Below are positions 32,003 through 39,012 of a stretch of DNA of 64,000 bases, piece by piece. How positions within the stretch are numbered: position 1 is the stretch's first letter; each line of letters begins with the position of its first letter. The position numbers and the translations under genes are program-made. Under the pieces are notes generated by a model that was not told the origin of the DNA, did not search any database, and saw only the letters and a program-made list of their open reading frames with translations. Origin of the DNA: Actinophytocola sp049647105 (GTDB lineage: Bacteria > Actinomycetota > Actinomycetes > Mycobacteriales > Pseudonocardiaceae); the NCBI RefSeq assembly GCF_049647105.1, contig NZ_JBARWZ010000036.1, forward strand, positions 1-64,000. The letters run 5' to 3'.

Positions 32003-32436
32003 ACCCGCACCCCCGCCTGCAACCGGGCGAGGAAGGTGCGGAACGCGGCCATGCCGGTGCCGTCCTCGAACACCGCGTCGTACCCGGCCGCCACCAGTCG
32101 CGCGGCGCGATCACGGGCGCCGTCGACGCCGCCGGTGCCGAGCTTGCCGCCGATGACGACCGAGGTGCCCGCCAGTTCCGGCCGGGCACGCAGCGTCGTG
32201 ACGACCCGGGCGCCGTCGTGGAACCCGTGCCCGTTGACGCTGCTCACCACGACCAGGTCGGGCGAGTGCCGGACGCACTCGGCGACCAGCAGTTCGTCGG
32301 GCACGCACGCGCCCAGGTTCACGACCCGGTGCCCGAGCTCCTCCAGCACGAGTTGCAGGTAAACCAGATTCCACGTGTGGGCATCGGAAGCCAGGCTCGT
32401 CACGACGATGTCGAGCCCCGGGGACCTCTCGCGCAT
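31999..32436 (-). CDS. glmS: Glutamate (methylaspartate) mutase sigma subunit, B12-binding
   Basis: A 145-residue flavodoxin-like cobalamin-binding subunit. The base-off motif reads SDAHTWN: the Asp and the cobalt-ligating His are kept, but the glycine of D-x-H-x-x-G is Asn. Further B12 loops are SSVNGHG and GGKLGTGG, matching the S-x-L-G and GG positions of GlmS. ATG start 32436 has AAGGA six bases upstream. It pairs with the epsilon subunit to make 3-methylaspartate for the peptide. glmS here means the mutase subunit, not glucosamine-6-phosphate synthase. Confidence 0.9.
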   Translation of the reverse strand: MRERSPGLDIVVTSLASDAHTWNLVYLQLVLEELGHRVVNLGACVPDELLVAECVRHSPDLVVVSSVNGHGFHDGARVVTTLRARPELAGTSVVIGGKLGTGGVDGARDRAARLVAAGYDAVFEDGTGMAAFRTFLARLQAGVRV

Positions 32437-32480
32437 GGCAGTCCTTCACGGTCACGGAAGCAATGCCATGAACGTAGGAG

Positions 32481-32502
32481 TGCCCTGCGGACCGCAGGGG
32501 CA
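32481..32502. other. Hairpin between the roadblock and mutase genes
   Basis: CCCTGCG and CGCAGGG flank a 3-base turn, extended by two to three more pairs across a one-base bulge. The hairpin lies in the 106-base gap after the roadblock genes and 45 bases ahead of the mutase sigma start. No T-tract follows, so it could be a weak terminator, an RNA-processing site or an attenuator. I see no cobalamin riboswitch features in the gap. Confidence 0.35.
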
Positions 32503-32542
32503 GCCGAGGCGGCAGCTCAGGGGCAGTTGCCCGCCGCCGCGG

Positions 32543-33004
32543 TCAGTCCAGGTGCGGACCGAGGATGACGGCGAGCGCCTGCTTGGCGGCCACGACGAAC
32601 CGGCCCATCGTCACGCGGGCGTCGCCGAAGAGCACCAGCAGCAGCGTGCTGGTGAGCGGGAAGACGCCGACACAACCGGTGCTGCCCTCGAAGGTCACCG
32701 CCTGGAGCTGCCCGGTCCCGGCGGCCTGCACGAACTGTGTGCCAAGGCCGGCGGCCACCGACGCCATCGCGGACGTCTTCGACGCCATGTCGTCGGCGAC
32801 GAACCGCGAGCGCCGGTCGGCCGGGTTCGCCGCGCGGACCGCCGCCTCCAGCTGCGGGTCGATGTGCGCGGCCATGACCAGCCCGTCCCTGGTCGCGACG
32901 ACCGCACCCGCGATGTCCTGTACGGACTCGCGGGCCTTGGTGATCACCTTGGTGACGGTCTCGGGATCCTGCAGCTGGACGTGTGCCGGGCCGAGCCCGC
33001 TCAT
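32543..33004 (-). CDS. Roadblock/LC7 domain protein 2
   Basis: A 153-residue roadblock/LC7 (longin-like) protein. It has an alpha-beta pattern with the segment GAVVATRDGLVMAA, the usual first strand pair of bacterial roadblock proteins, and a hydrophobic LLLVLFG strand near the C-terminus. Bacterial members bind Ras-like GTPases (MglB type) or histidine-kinase partners. Its ATG overlaps the stop of the first roadblock gene, so the two products are likely made in fixed ratio and may form a heterodimer. No GTPase, DUF742 or kinase gene of the usual actinomycete conservon lies beside it. Confidence 0.82.
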   Translation of the reverse strand: MSGLGPAHVQLQDPETVTKVITKARESVQDIAGAVVATRDGLVMAAHIDPQLEAAVRAANPADRRSRFVADDMASKTSAMASVAAGLGTQFVQAAGTGQLQAVTFEGSTGCVGVFPLTSTLLLVLFGDARVTMGRFVVAAKQALAVILGPHLD

Positions 33005-33366
33005 GCTTCGATGAGGTGCTCGACCTGGCGCAGGTGCCTGCGGGCGAGCGCGAGGTTCGAGCGCGTCCGGTCCAGCACGTAGTACAGGAACAGCTCGCCG
33101 TGCGCGCTGTTGAGCGGCCGGATGATGTGGTACTGCCTGCCCAGCGTGATGAGGATGTCCTCGATCTCGTCGTTGAGCTGCAGGGCGGCCATGGTTCGCA
33201 TCTTCGCCCGGACGACCTCGGTGTTGCCAGCGCCCGCCGTCTCGAGGTCGAGGAGCCCGCCGCCGCCGAGACTACCGAGCGTCATCCCGCTCTCGTAGTC
33301 GACCAGCGAGACCCCGACCGCGCCGTCGATCGTCATGGCCTCGGTCAATGCCTTCTCGATGTTCAA
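33001..33366 (-). CDS. Roadblock/LC7-like protein 1
   Basis: A 121-residue protein with roadblock/LC7 character: an N-terminal helix, then GAVGVSLVDYESGMTLGS (the strand-turn-strand of the family), and a C-terminal half with ELFLYYVLDR and a helix rich in Leu and Arg. The start is TTG at 33366, preceded by GGGAGAGGG about ten bases away; no other start is available in frame. It heads the biosynthetic operon and is coupled to the second roadblock gene. Such proteins are usually regulatory scaffolds, so a role in controlling the cluster or localising an enzyme is possible but unproven. Confidence 0.75.
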   Translation of the reverse strand: MNIEKALTEAMTIDGAVGVSLVDYESGMTLGSLGGGGLLDLETAGAGNTEVVRAKMRTMAALQLNDEIEDILITLGRQYHIIRPLNSAHGELFLYYVLDRTRSNLALARRHLRQVEHLIEA

Positions 33367-33450
33367 TTTATCCGTGCCCTCTCCCGGTTGTCGCTCCCAC
33401 GCACAGACCCGCTGACCGCGCCGAAGGCGCGCGCCACCGATGGTGAAATT

Positions 33451-33482
33451 CGGTAAGGCCTGTTACCCCACGCGCTTGTATA
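33451..33482 (-). promoter_or_regulatory. Candidate promoter and operator of the roadblock-mutase operon
   Basis: On the minus strand a TATACA (33477-33482) could be a -10 element; the -35 side is weak. About ten bases downstream lies a 16-base repeat, GGTAA-6-TTACC on plus (33452-33467). Its half CGGTAAGG is shared with the repeat ahead of mbtH. A repressor bound here would cover the transcription start. No cognate regulator is identified. Confidence 0.35.
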
Positions 33483-33614
33483 CCCGTGCCGGTGAAGATC
33501 GGAAACCGCCCGAACGGCCGCATCCCCGATTCCACCCCGGACGAACACGCACAGTGAGCGGACACCGCGAGGTTGCTGGAACCCACGGGGAGGGGGTGGT
33601 GCTTGGTAGCTCTG

Positions 33615-34436
33615 TCAGTCCAGGACGGTCCTGATGACACGGTCGTGGTCGATGAGGTCCGGTCCCGACATCGTCGCGGCGGCCCGATCTCCACCACGCT
33701 CGATCCGCTCACCCAGCTCGTCGAGAGCCCGGTTGCCGGTACTCGACAACGGGGCCTGGGAGGTAACCAGGACGCCGGAGTGCGCGCCGCGCTTGGCCGA
33801 ACCCGACGAGGTGGCGCGCCAGCGGAACGGCTGGCCGTCCTGCCCCGGCAGGGACACGCCGACTTCGACGCCGACGATAGTGCCGATGGCAGAGGGAGTA
33901 TTTCCCGTCCAGATGAAGTCGCCATCCAGGTTGTTGATGAGCGTCGCGCGGTCGATCCAGCCCATGTAGCGGGGCAGGATATCCACGGAGACGTTCTCAC
34001 CCCTGGCGGTCTCTGTTGTCCAGGAATGCCCGTAGGTGGTGGTGAGGGAAACCTCCACGATGTCGAAGAATCCGGCGGAGACCGATGCCGAGATCTCCAC
34101 GCTGTGGGTGTGCGAGGTCGACTGACTCCAGTTCATGCCGTAGTTGGCTGTACCGGGACCGGGGTTGACCACCACGTTCTCACTGACCTGGTACAGATCC
34201 GCGTAGGTGTACCACTGGCGCTGGGGACGGGCGATCACGATACGGGACAGGGACATCGACTGGGCGTAGCGCTGTAGCCGCTCGCGGTAGGGGTTCACGG
34301 TCGGGTCGATCACCGGCACGTCGGCCCAGGCCCGTCCGGCCAGCCTGACGCGCAACCGCTCGTCGATCGCCGCGAAATTGGGGGTGTCGGGGCCGGGTGG
34401 TGCAGGCACAATATTTCTCGAGTCCGCGGTCGTCAT
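33615..34436 (-). CDS. Putative beta-pore-forming protein (aerolysin / ETX-MTX2-like)
   Basis: A 273-residue protein with no enzyme motif. Residues about 95-165 are a run of Ser/Thr-rich alternating strands (NWSQSTSHTHSVEISASVSA, then VEVSLTTTYGHSW and ENVSVDILPRYMGWIDRA). This is the pattern of the insertion loop of aerolysin and ETX/MTX2 toxins. There is no signal peptide, as is often true for bacterial aerolysin-fold proteins. The start chosen is ATG 34436 behind GGAGGAG; sequence further upstream is not coding-like. It has its own promoter region and is not coupled to the peptide cluster. The assignment rests on pattern only. Confidence 0.45.
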   Translation of the reverse strand: MTTADSRNIVPAPPGPDTPNFAAIDERLRVRLAGRAWADVPVIDPTVNPYRERLQRYAQSMSLSRIVIARPQRQWYTYADLYQVSENVVVNPGPGTANYGMNWSQSTSHTHSVEISASVSAGFFDIVEVSLTTTYGHSWTTETARGENVSVDILPRYMGWIDRATLINNLDGDFIWTGNTPSAIGTIVGVEVGVSLPGQDGQPFRWRATSSGSAKRGAHSGVLVTSQAPLSSTGNRALDELGERIERGGDRAAATMSGPDLIDHDRVIRTVLD

Positions 34437-34874
34437 GCGTTCTCCTCCGAATTTCGGTGAACACGTCGAACCTGCAAGGCGTACACACAATGCGTAGCGC
34501 ACAATCACCCGATCCACACACCGCTACCTGGCTCAACCTCCAACTTCGCCGAAGTTCTCGTCCCCGGACCAGTCTGGTTCACCATGAAGGTCAATTACCG
34601 GGTCCACCTATTCAAACGAGCCACCATACGCAGCACCCACCCGAGCTGAAAGCAACGGATCGGCGTACATGCGGGGTTCGGGGCTTGGAAGGTGGAAGAG
34701 CAAGGTGAAAGTGTTGAGATACGCCCCCGACTGCAAAAGCACGTCGAATCGGGCACCTACATCGGCGCAAATGACCGACACTGGGCGCGGTAGTTTCGCT
34801 CTCTCGGTCCAATCAGCCACAGAGGCGAGTGGGCCATTTTCGCCCAGCAGTTTGGTGCCCTGCATGTTCGGGTC
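34437..34874. other. 438-base gap with no supported gene
   Basis: This stretch is less GC-rich than its surroundings, and its short open frames lack the third-position GC bias of real genes. It must contain the promoter of the minus-strand pore-forming-like gene. The one clear structure is a 15-base perfect inverted repeat (AACTTC-3-GAAGTT) at 34542-34556, about 106 bases upstream of that gene, a possible operator. No terminator, tRNA or mobile-element end was seen. Confidence 0.5.
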
Positions 34875-35270
34875 GTGGTGTGGGCGGCTGCACACCGCCG
34901 AGCCCGAATACGCCGCCGTTCCGGCTTCGTCTTCGACGGCCACCGGCGCGCGATCGTGGCGAACTGGGTCGGTACCGACGGCATCTGGCAGGTCGACGTC
35001 ACCGACACCGCGCCGCTGCTGCGCGAGTTCGCCGACGCCACCGGCTTCGCCCGTGCACATTCAATCGCCGCCGCCGACATGCCGGGCGATCGGTTGCGGG
35101 CGCTGGCCGACTACCTCGACCTCGACTGGCCCTGGCTGGTCCGCCGCTGCGCCGAACTCGGCGAGTACGGCAGCAGCGGAATCGCCCAGCCCCGCAGCAG
35201 ACTGCTGTCCACCGACGGTGTCGACCGAGCCTGCCTCTTCCTCGCTCAAGCCGCGCACACGGCCAGCTAG
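34875..35270 (+). CDS. Hypothetical protein, possibly an N-terminally eroded gene
   Basis: A 131-residue frame with normal actinomycete codon bias from about residue 18 on (GFVFDGHRRAIVANWVGTDG, then DTAPLLREFADATGFARA). The first 15 residues are Arg/Ala-rich and unlike a folded protein, and no good ribosome site precedes the GTG. The frame stays open for a further 80 bases upstream without a start codon. This suggests the 3' part of a gene whose beginning was lost in the low-GC gap upstream. It ends 39 bases before the asparaginase start. I recognise no family. Confidence 0.45.
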   Translation: MVWAAAHRRARIRRRSGFVFDGHRRAIVANWVGTDGIWQVDVTDTAPLLREFADATGFARAHSIAAADMPGDRLRALADYLDLDWPWLVRRCAELGEYGSSGIAQPRSRLLSTDGVDRACLFLAQAAHTAS

Positions 35271-35309
35271 GCTGCCGGATCATCCTGGCCTCGACGACGA
35301 AGGACAGCC

Positions 35310-36377
35310 GTGCCCGAACCCTCCAGCACACTGGCACGCCGCGTGGTCGTCTTCGGCCTGGGCGGCACGATCGCCATGACCTCCACCGAAGGCGGCGGCG
35401 TGGTGCCCGCGCTGTCAGCCGACCAACTCGTCGACGCCGTGCCCGGACTGGCCGGCACAGGAATCACCGTTGAGGTGGAGGACTTCCGCCGCGTGCCGGG
35501 CGCCTCTCTGGCCTTCGACGACCTGGCTGCGCTGGCCGCCGCGATCCAGGCGCGGCTGGGGGCCGGCGCGGACGGCGTGGTCATCACCCAGGGCACCGAC
35601 ACCATCGAGGAGACCGCCTACCTGCTCGATCTCACCCACGACCGGCCTGAGCCGGTCGTGGTCACCGGGGCGATGCGCAACCCGACACTGGCCGGTGCCG
35701 ACGGGCCGGGCAACCTGCTGGCCGCGGTCCAGACCGCCGCCAGCCCGGACACTCGGGAACTCGGCGTGGTGGTGGTGTTCGCCGACGAGATCCATGCCGC
35801 CGCCCGCGTCCGCAAAACCCATTCCACCAGCGGCTACACCTTCGTCTCCGCCAACGGTGGCCCGCTGGGTTACGTCGTGGAGGGCCAGGCCCGCGTCCTC
35901 AACCACCCGACCGGCCGCACCACCATCACCGCGGCTGCCGAACCCCGTCCGGTCGAGGTCCCCCTGGTCACGATGGTGCTCGGCGACACCGGAACGCTCC
36001 TGCGCTCCGTCGCCGACCAGTGCGACGGACTGGTCGTGGCCGCCTTCGGCGTCGGCCACGTCCCCCAACGCGTCGTGGACACCCTCACCGAGCTGGCCGC
36101 GGCGATGCCCGTGGTGCTGGCCTCCCGCACCGGCGCCGGCTCGGTGCTCGCCCACACTTACGCTTTCCCCGGATCCGAATCCGACCTGCTGGGCCGCGGC
36201 CTGATCTCCGCCGGTTTCCTCGACCCGCTCAAGGCCCGCATCCTGTTGCACCACCTGCTCGCCGGCGGGCACGACCAGGCCTACATCCGCGCCGCGTTCG
36301 CCCAGGCCGGCGGCAACACGCGTCCCGACCGGCAAACAGGCCACGCCGAGGACATTCAGGGAGCCGCCCGTGCGTAG
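35310..36377 (+). CDS. L-asparaginase (bacterial type)
   Basis: A 355-residue asparaginase/glutaminase-family enzyme that hydrolyses asparagine to aspartate and ammonia. The first nucleophile is Thr20 in GLGGTIA and the second active-site pair is Thr96-Asp97 in TQGTDTIEETA. Further conserved blocks are VTGAMRN and ADGPGNLL. There is no signal peptide, so it is cytoplasmic. The start is GTG 35310 with AAGGA five bases upstream. It overlaps the following PPC-domain gene by 8 bases, so the two are coupled. Confidence 0.92.
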   Translation: MPEPSSTLARRVVVFGLGGTIAMTSTEGGGVVPALSADQLVDAVPGLAGTGITVEVEDFRRVPGASLAFDDLAALAAAIQARLGAGADGVVITQGTDTIEETAYLLDLTHDRPEPVVVTGAMRNPTLAGADGPGNLLAAVQTAASPDTRELGVVVVFADEIHAAARVRKTHSTSGYTFVSANGGPLGYVVEGQARVLNHPTGRTTITAAAEPRPVEVPLVTMVLGDTGTLLRSVADQCDGLVVAAFGVGHVPQRVVDTLTELAAAMPVVLASRTGAGSVLAHTYAFPGSESDLLGRGLISAGFLDPLKARILLHHLLAGGHDQAYIRAAFAQAGGNTRPDRQTGHAEDIQGAARA

Positions 36378-36840
36378 CCACGAACTGACCCTCGGCCGCA
36401 GCTTCGCCGTCGTCTTCGACCACGGCGACGACTTCTTCACCGCACTGGCCGACTTCTGCCGCGACAACGGGGTACGCCAGGGCTACATTCCCGGCTTCAT
36501 CGCCGGCTTCAGTCAGGTCCAGATCGTCGGCACCTGCGACAAACTCGACGACCCCAACGCACCCGTGTGGACCAAGGTCCACCTGACCAACGTCGAAGCC
36601 CTCGGCGGCGGCACCCTCGCCTACGACGAGACCAACGACCGGGTCGCACCACACATCCACGTCTCGGTCGGCCTCAAGGAACATGGCGCCACCGGCCACA
36701 CCAGCCACCTGCTCGGCGCCGAAGTCCAGTTCCTCACCGAAATGCTCATCATCGAAGTCGCCGCACCACAAATGCACCGCGTCCGCCAACCCGACCTCTA
36801 CGACGTCCCGCTTCTGCGGTTCGGATCCAACTCCGAGTAG
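36370..36840 (+). CDS. PPC/DUF296 domain protein
   Basis: A 156-residue single PPC (DUF296) domain protein. It contains the FAVVFDHGDDF strand-helix start, the central RQGYIPGFIAGFSQVQI segment and the metal-binding-like PHIHVSV motif with HTSHLLGAEV, as in prokaryotic trimeric members. Plant relatives bind AT-rich DNA, but the bacterial role is unclear. GTG start at 36370 overlaps the asparaginase stop, suggesting a function linked to asparagine or aspartate metabolism (inference). Confidence 0.85.
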   Translation: MRSHELTLGRSFAVVFDHGDDFFTALADFCRDNGVRQGYIPGFIAGFSQVQIVGTCDKLDDPNAPVWTKVHLTNVEALGGGTLAYDETNDRVAPHIHVSVGLKEHGATGHTSHLLGAEVQFLTEMLIIEVAAPQMHRVRQPDLYDVPLLRFGSNSE

Positions 36841-36871
36841 GCGCCGCGCCCGATCGCTACAGCGGCGGCGC
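36841..36871 (+). terminator. GC-rich hairpin after the PPC gene
   Basis: GCGCCGC (36841-36847), directly after the TAG stop, pairs with GCGGCGC (36865-36871) across a 17-base loop. No T-tract follows, so this is only a possible terminator or 3' stabilising hairpin for the asparaginase-PPC pair. Confidence 0.3.
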
Positions 36872-36949
36872 GGATGTCCGTAGCCAACTCCGGTGAGCCC
36901 CGAAAGCCAGGGCATGCCGCGCCTGCTCGCTGACTTGACACCTTGTATA

Positions 36950-36975
36950 GTCACCCGGAGTCGTCGTAGGGTGAC
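36950..36975. promoter_or_regulatory. Candidate TetR operator
   Basis: GTCACCC and GGGTGAC form a perfect 7-base inverted repeat with a 12-base spacer (26 bases overall), ending 3 bases before the GTG of the TetR gene. A TTGACA (36936-36941 region) and a TATAGT lie just upstream. Autoregulatory TetR operators usually sit exactly here, so the TetR-P450 pair is probably self-repressed. Confidence 0.6.
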
Positions 36976-36978
36976 GGC

Positions 36979-37599
36979 GTGACATCACGTGCGGTGCTGC
37001 GGGAGGAACAGAAGACCGCCACCCGCCACCGTGTGCTCGACGCGGCGGTGCGGGTGTTCACGGAGACGCCGTTCGTGGCGGCGAGTGTCGCCGACGTCGC
37101 GGCCGCGGCCGGGGTCACGCGCGTGACCGTGTACGCGCACTTCCCCGACGGGAAGGCCGATCTCGTGCGCGGGCTGATCGCGCGGGTCTACGCGACCGCG
37201 GACCGGCTCTACGCCGACCTCGCCGATGCGGAGTGGACCCGCGACACGATCCGGGACTGGGTGGCGACCGCGGCGGCGGCGTGGCGGCGGCTGGCGCCGA
37301 CCATCCGGGTCGTCACGACCACCGGGGCCATCGCGCGGGAACCGGGCGACCGCGGCCAGTACGTCGAGGCCCACGAGCGTTACGTCGCGCTGCTGTCCAG
37401 CGGGTCCAGGTGGGACGGCGTGGTGGCGGCCGAGGCCGGGCAGCGGGTCCTGATGGCGGTGCTGCAGGTCGAGTCCGTGCTGACCGTGTGGGCCGTGGGT
37501 GCGTGGCCGCCCGCCGCCGAACCGCTCGACCTGCTCGCGGACGCCGTGTGTCACCTGTTCGCGCCCGCGCTCGACAACGAAGGAAGGAACCGGAGATGA
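36979..37599 (+). CDS. TetR-family transcriptional regulator
   Basis: A 206-residue TetR repressor. The N-terminal HTH spans residues about 15-60 (TRHRVLDAAVRVFTE, then ASVADVAAAAGVTRVTVYAHF, the canonical recognition-helix region). The rest is a helical ligand-binding domain. GTG start. The gene overlaps the P450 start (ATGA), and a 7+7 palindrome lies just upstream, so it most likely controls itself and the P450 in response to the P450 substrate or product. Confidence 0.9.
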   Translation: MTSRAVLREEQKTATRHRVLDAAVRVFTETPFVAASVADVAAAAGVTRVTVYAHFPDGKADLVRGLIARVYATADRLYADLADAEWTRDTIRDWVATAAAAWRRLAPTIRVVTTTGAIAREPGDRGQYVEAHERYVALLSSGSRWDGVVAAEAGQRVLMAVLQVESVLTVWAVGAWPPAAEPLDLLADAVCHLFAPALDNEGRNRR

Positions 37600-38792
37600 C
37601 GGCACAGATCAGGGACTACCCGTTCAGCCAGTCCGACCGGCTGGACGTCGATCCGCTGTTCGCGGTGCTGCGTAAGGAAGAACCGCTCTGCCGCGTGCAG
37701 ATGCCCTACGGGGAGCCCGCGTGGTTCGCCACCCGGTACGCCGACGTCAGGACCGTGCTCGGCGACGCCCGCTTCAGCCGTGCCGCCGCCACCGGCCGGG
37801 ACCAGCCACGCGTCCGCGCCCACGTCGGCCCGCCCGGCAACATCATGAGCCTGGACCCGCCCGACCACTCCCGGCTGCGGCGGCTGGTGATGAGCGCGTT
37901 CACCATGCGCCGCGTCGAGGCGCTGCGTCCCCGCGCGCAGGAGGTCGCCGACGGCCTCGTCGACCGGATGATCGCCGACGGCGCACCGGCGGAACTGGTC
38001 GAGGGTTTCGCCCTTCCGCTGCCGATCACCGTCATCTGCGAGCTGCTCGGCGTCCCCGTCGAGGACCGCCGGGACTTCCGCGTGTGGTCCGACGCGTTCC
38101 TGTCGACCACCAGGTTCACCCCGCAGGAGGTGATGGCGAACGTCGGGAAGCTGCGTGAGTACATGGCAGGACTGATCGCCGACCGCAGGCGAGCGGCCCG
38201 CGACGACCTGATCAGCGCACTCGTCATCGCCCGCGACGAGGGCGACCGGCTCTCGGAGGACGAGCTGCTGTCCATGGCGGAGGCCATCCTCGTCGCCGGG
38301 CACGAGACCACCGCGTCGCAGATCCCGAACTTCGTCTACGTGCTGCTGCACAACCCGGCGCACCTCGATGCCCTGCGGGAGAACCCGGACCTGGTGCCGA
38401 AGGCCGTCGAGGAGCTGATGCGCTGGGTGCCGCTCGGCATCGGCGGCAGCACCGCCCGCTACGCGACCGAGGACGTCGAACTCGGTGGCGTGACGGTCCG
38501 CGCGGGCGAACCCGTGGTCGTGGCAATGAACTCCGCGAACCGCGACGAGACGGTGTTCCCGGACCCGGACGTCATCGACTTCGGCCGCACGGACAGCCCG
38601 CATGTCGGCTTCGGTTACGGGCCACACCACTGCCTCGGTGCTCCGCTCGCGCGGATGGAGCTTCAGGTCGCGCTCCGGACTCTGATCACCCGGCTGCCCG
38701 GCCTGCGGGTGGCGGGCACCGACGACGATGTCGTGTGGAAGTCCGGGCTCGCCACCCGGGCGCCGGAGCACTTTCCGGTCGCCTGGGACTGA
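37596..38792 (+). CDS. Cytochrome P450
   Basis: A 398-residue soluble bacterial class I P450. Motifs: AGHETTA in the I helix near residue 234, ExxR in EELMRW, and heme-binding FGYGPHHCLG with Cys346. It resembles actinomycete CYP105/CYP107-type hydroxylases and needs an external ferredoxin and reductase, which are not in the window. ATG overlaps the TetR stop. It is not in the NRPS operon and on the other strand 11 kb away, so a tailoring role for the peptide is possible but not indicated. Confidence 0.93.
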   Translation: MTAQIRDYPFSQSDRLDVDPLFAVLRKEEPLCRVQMPYGEPAWFATRYADVRTVLGDARFSRAAATGRDQPRVRAHVGPPGNIMSLDPPDHSRLRRLVMSAFTMRRVEALRPRAQEVADGLVDRMIADGAPAELVEGFALPLPITVICELLGVPVEDRRDFRVWSDAFLSTTRFTPQEVMANVGKLREYMAGLIADRRRAARDDLISALVIARDEGDRLSEDELLSMAEAILVAGHETTASQIPNFVYVLLHNPAHLDALRENPDLVPKAVEELMRWVPLGIGGSTARYATEDVELGGVTVRAGEPVVVAMNSANRDETVFPDPDVIDFGRTDSPHVGFGYGPHHCLGAPLARMELQVALRTLITRLPGLRVAGTDDDVVWKSGLATRAPEHFPVAWD

Positions 38793-38813
38793 CCGGCCCG
38801 TTTCTGCGGTGAT

Positions 38814-38825
38814 GTGTGCGCTCAC
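38814..38825. promoter_or_regulatory. LacI-type operator, distal copy
   Basis: GTGTGCGCTCAC matches the LacI-family pattern GTGWGCGCWCAC with a central CG. It lies 22 bases after the P450 stop and 89 bases upstream of a second similar site, a spacing that could allow looping by a tetrameric repressor. Confidence 0.45.
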
Positions 38826-38900
38826 ACTCTGGAGGTCAATTCGATCAGCCATCACCCAATATTCCTGATAAACAGGCCCATGACGCGCGGTTGAAGATCG

Positions 38901-38918
38901 AAGTGAGCGTTCACAATT
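38901..38918. promoter_or_regulatory. LacI-type operator next to the GH127 promoter
   Basis: AAGTGAGCGTTCACAATT resembles the symmetric lac operator closely (core GTGAGCG-TTCAC). It lies 6 bases upstream of the -35 element of the GH127 promoter. Control by a LacI-family sugar repressor is likely. No LacI gene is present in this window. Confidence 0.6.
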
Positions 38919-38923
38919 TGTCG

Positions 38924-38953
38924 TTGACGCGGTGGCGGGTTCGTCGCTACATT
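38924..38953 (+). promoter_or_regulatory. Sigma-70-like promoter of the GH127 gene
   Basis: TTGACG (38924-38929), an 18-base spacer and TACATT (38948-38953) match the vegetative consensus at five and four of six positions. A start near 38960 would give a leader of about 55 bases before the ATG at 39013. Confidence 0.55.
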
Positions 38954-39012
38954 GGGTTCCACGACAAAGTCCGACATACCCCCTGCTGACGAAGATGTCG
39001 GAGGACTTCTGT

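Noticed and set aside
32437..32542. Cobalamin riboswitch ahead of the mutase genes
   Set aside because: The 106-base gap is too short for the element and shows only a simple hairpin; no conserved B12-box was seen.
34608..35060. Minus-strand 150-residue frame in the gap after the pore-forming-like gene
   Set aside because: It has no motif, no ribosome site and overlaps the better-supported plus-strand fragment.
37233..37595. Upstream extension of the P450 frame
   Set aside because: It lies over the TetR gene and lacks P450 character; the ATG at 37596 overlaps the TetR stop and gives the normal length.
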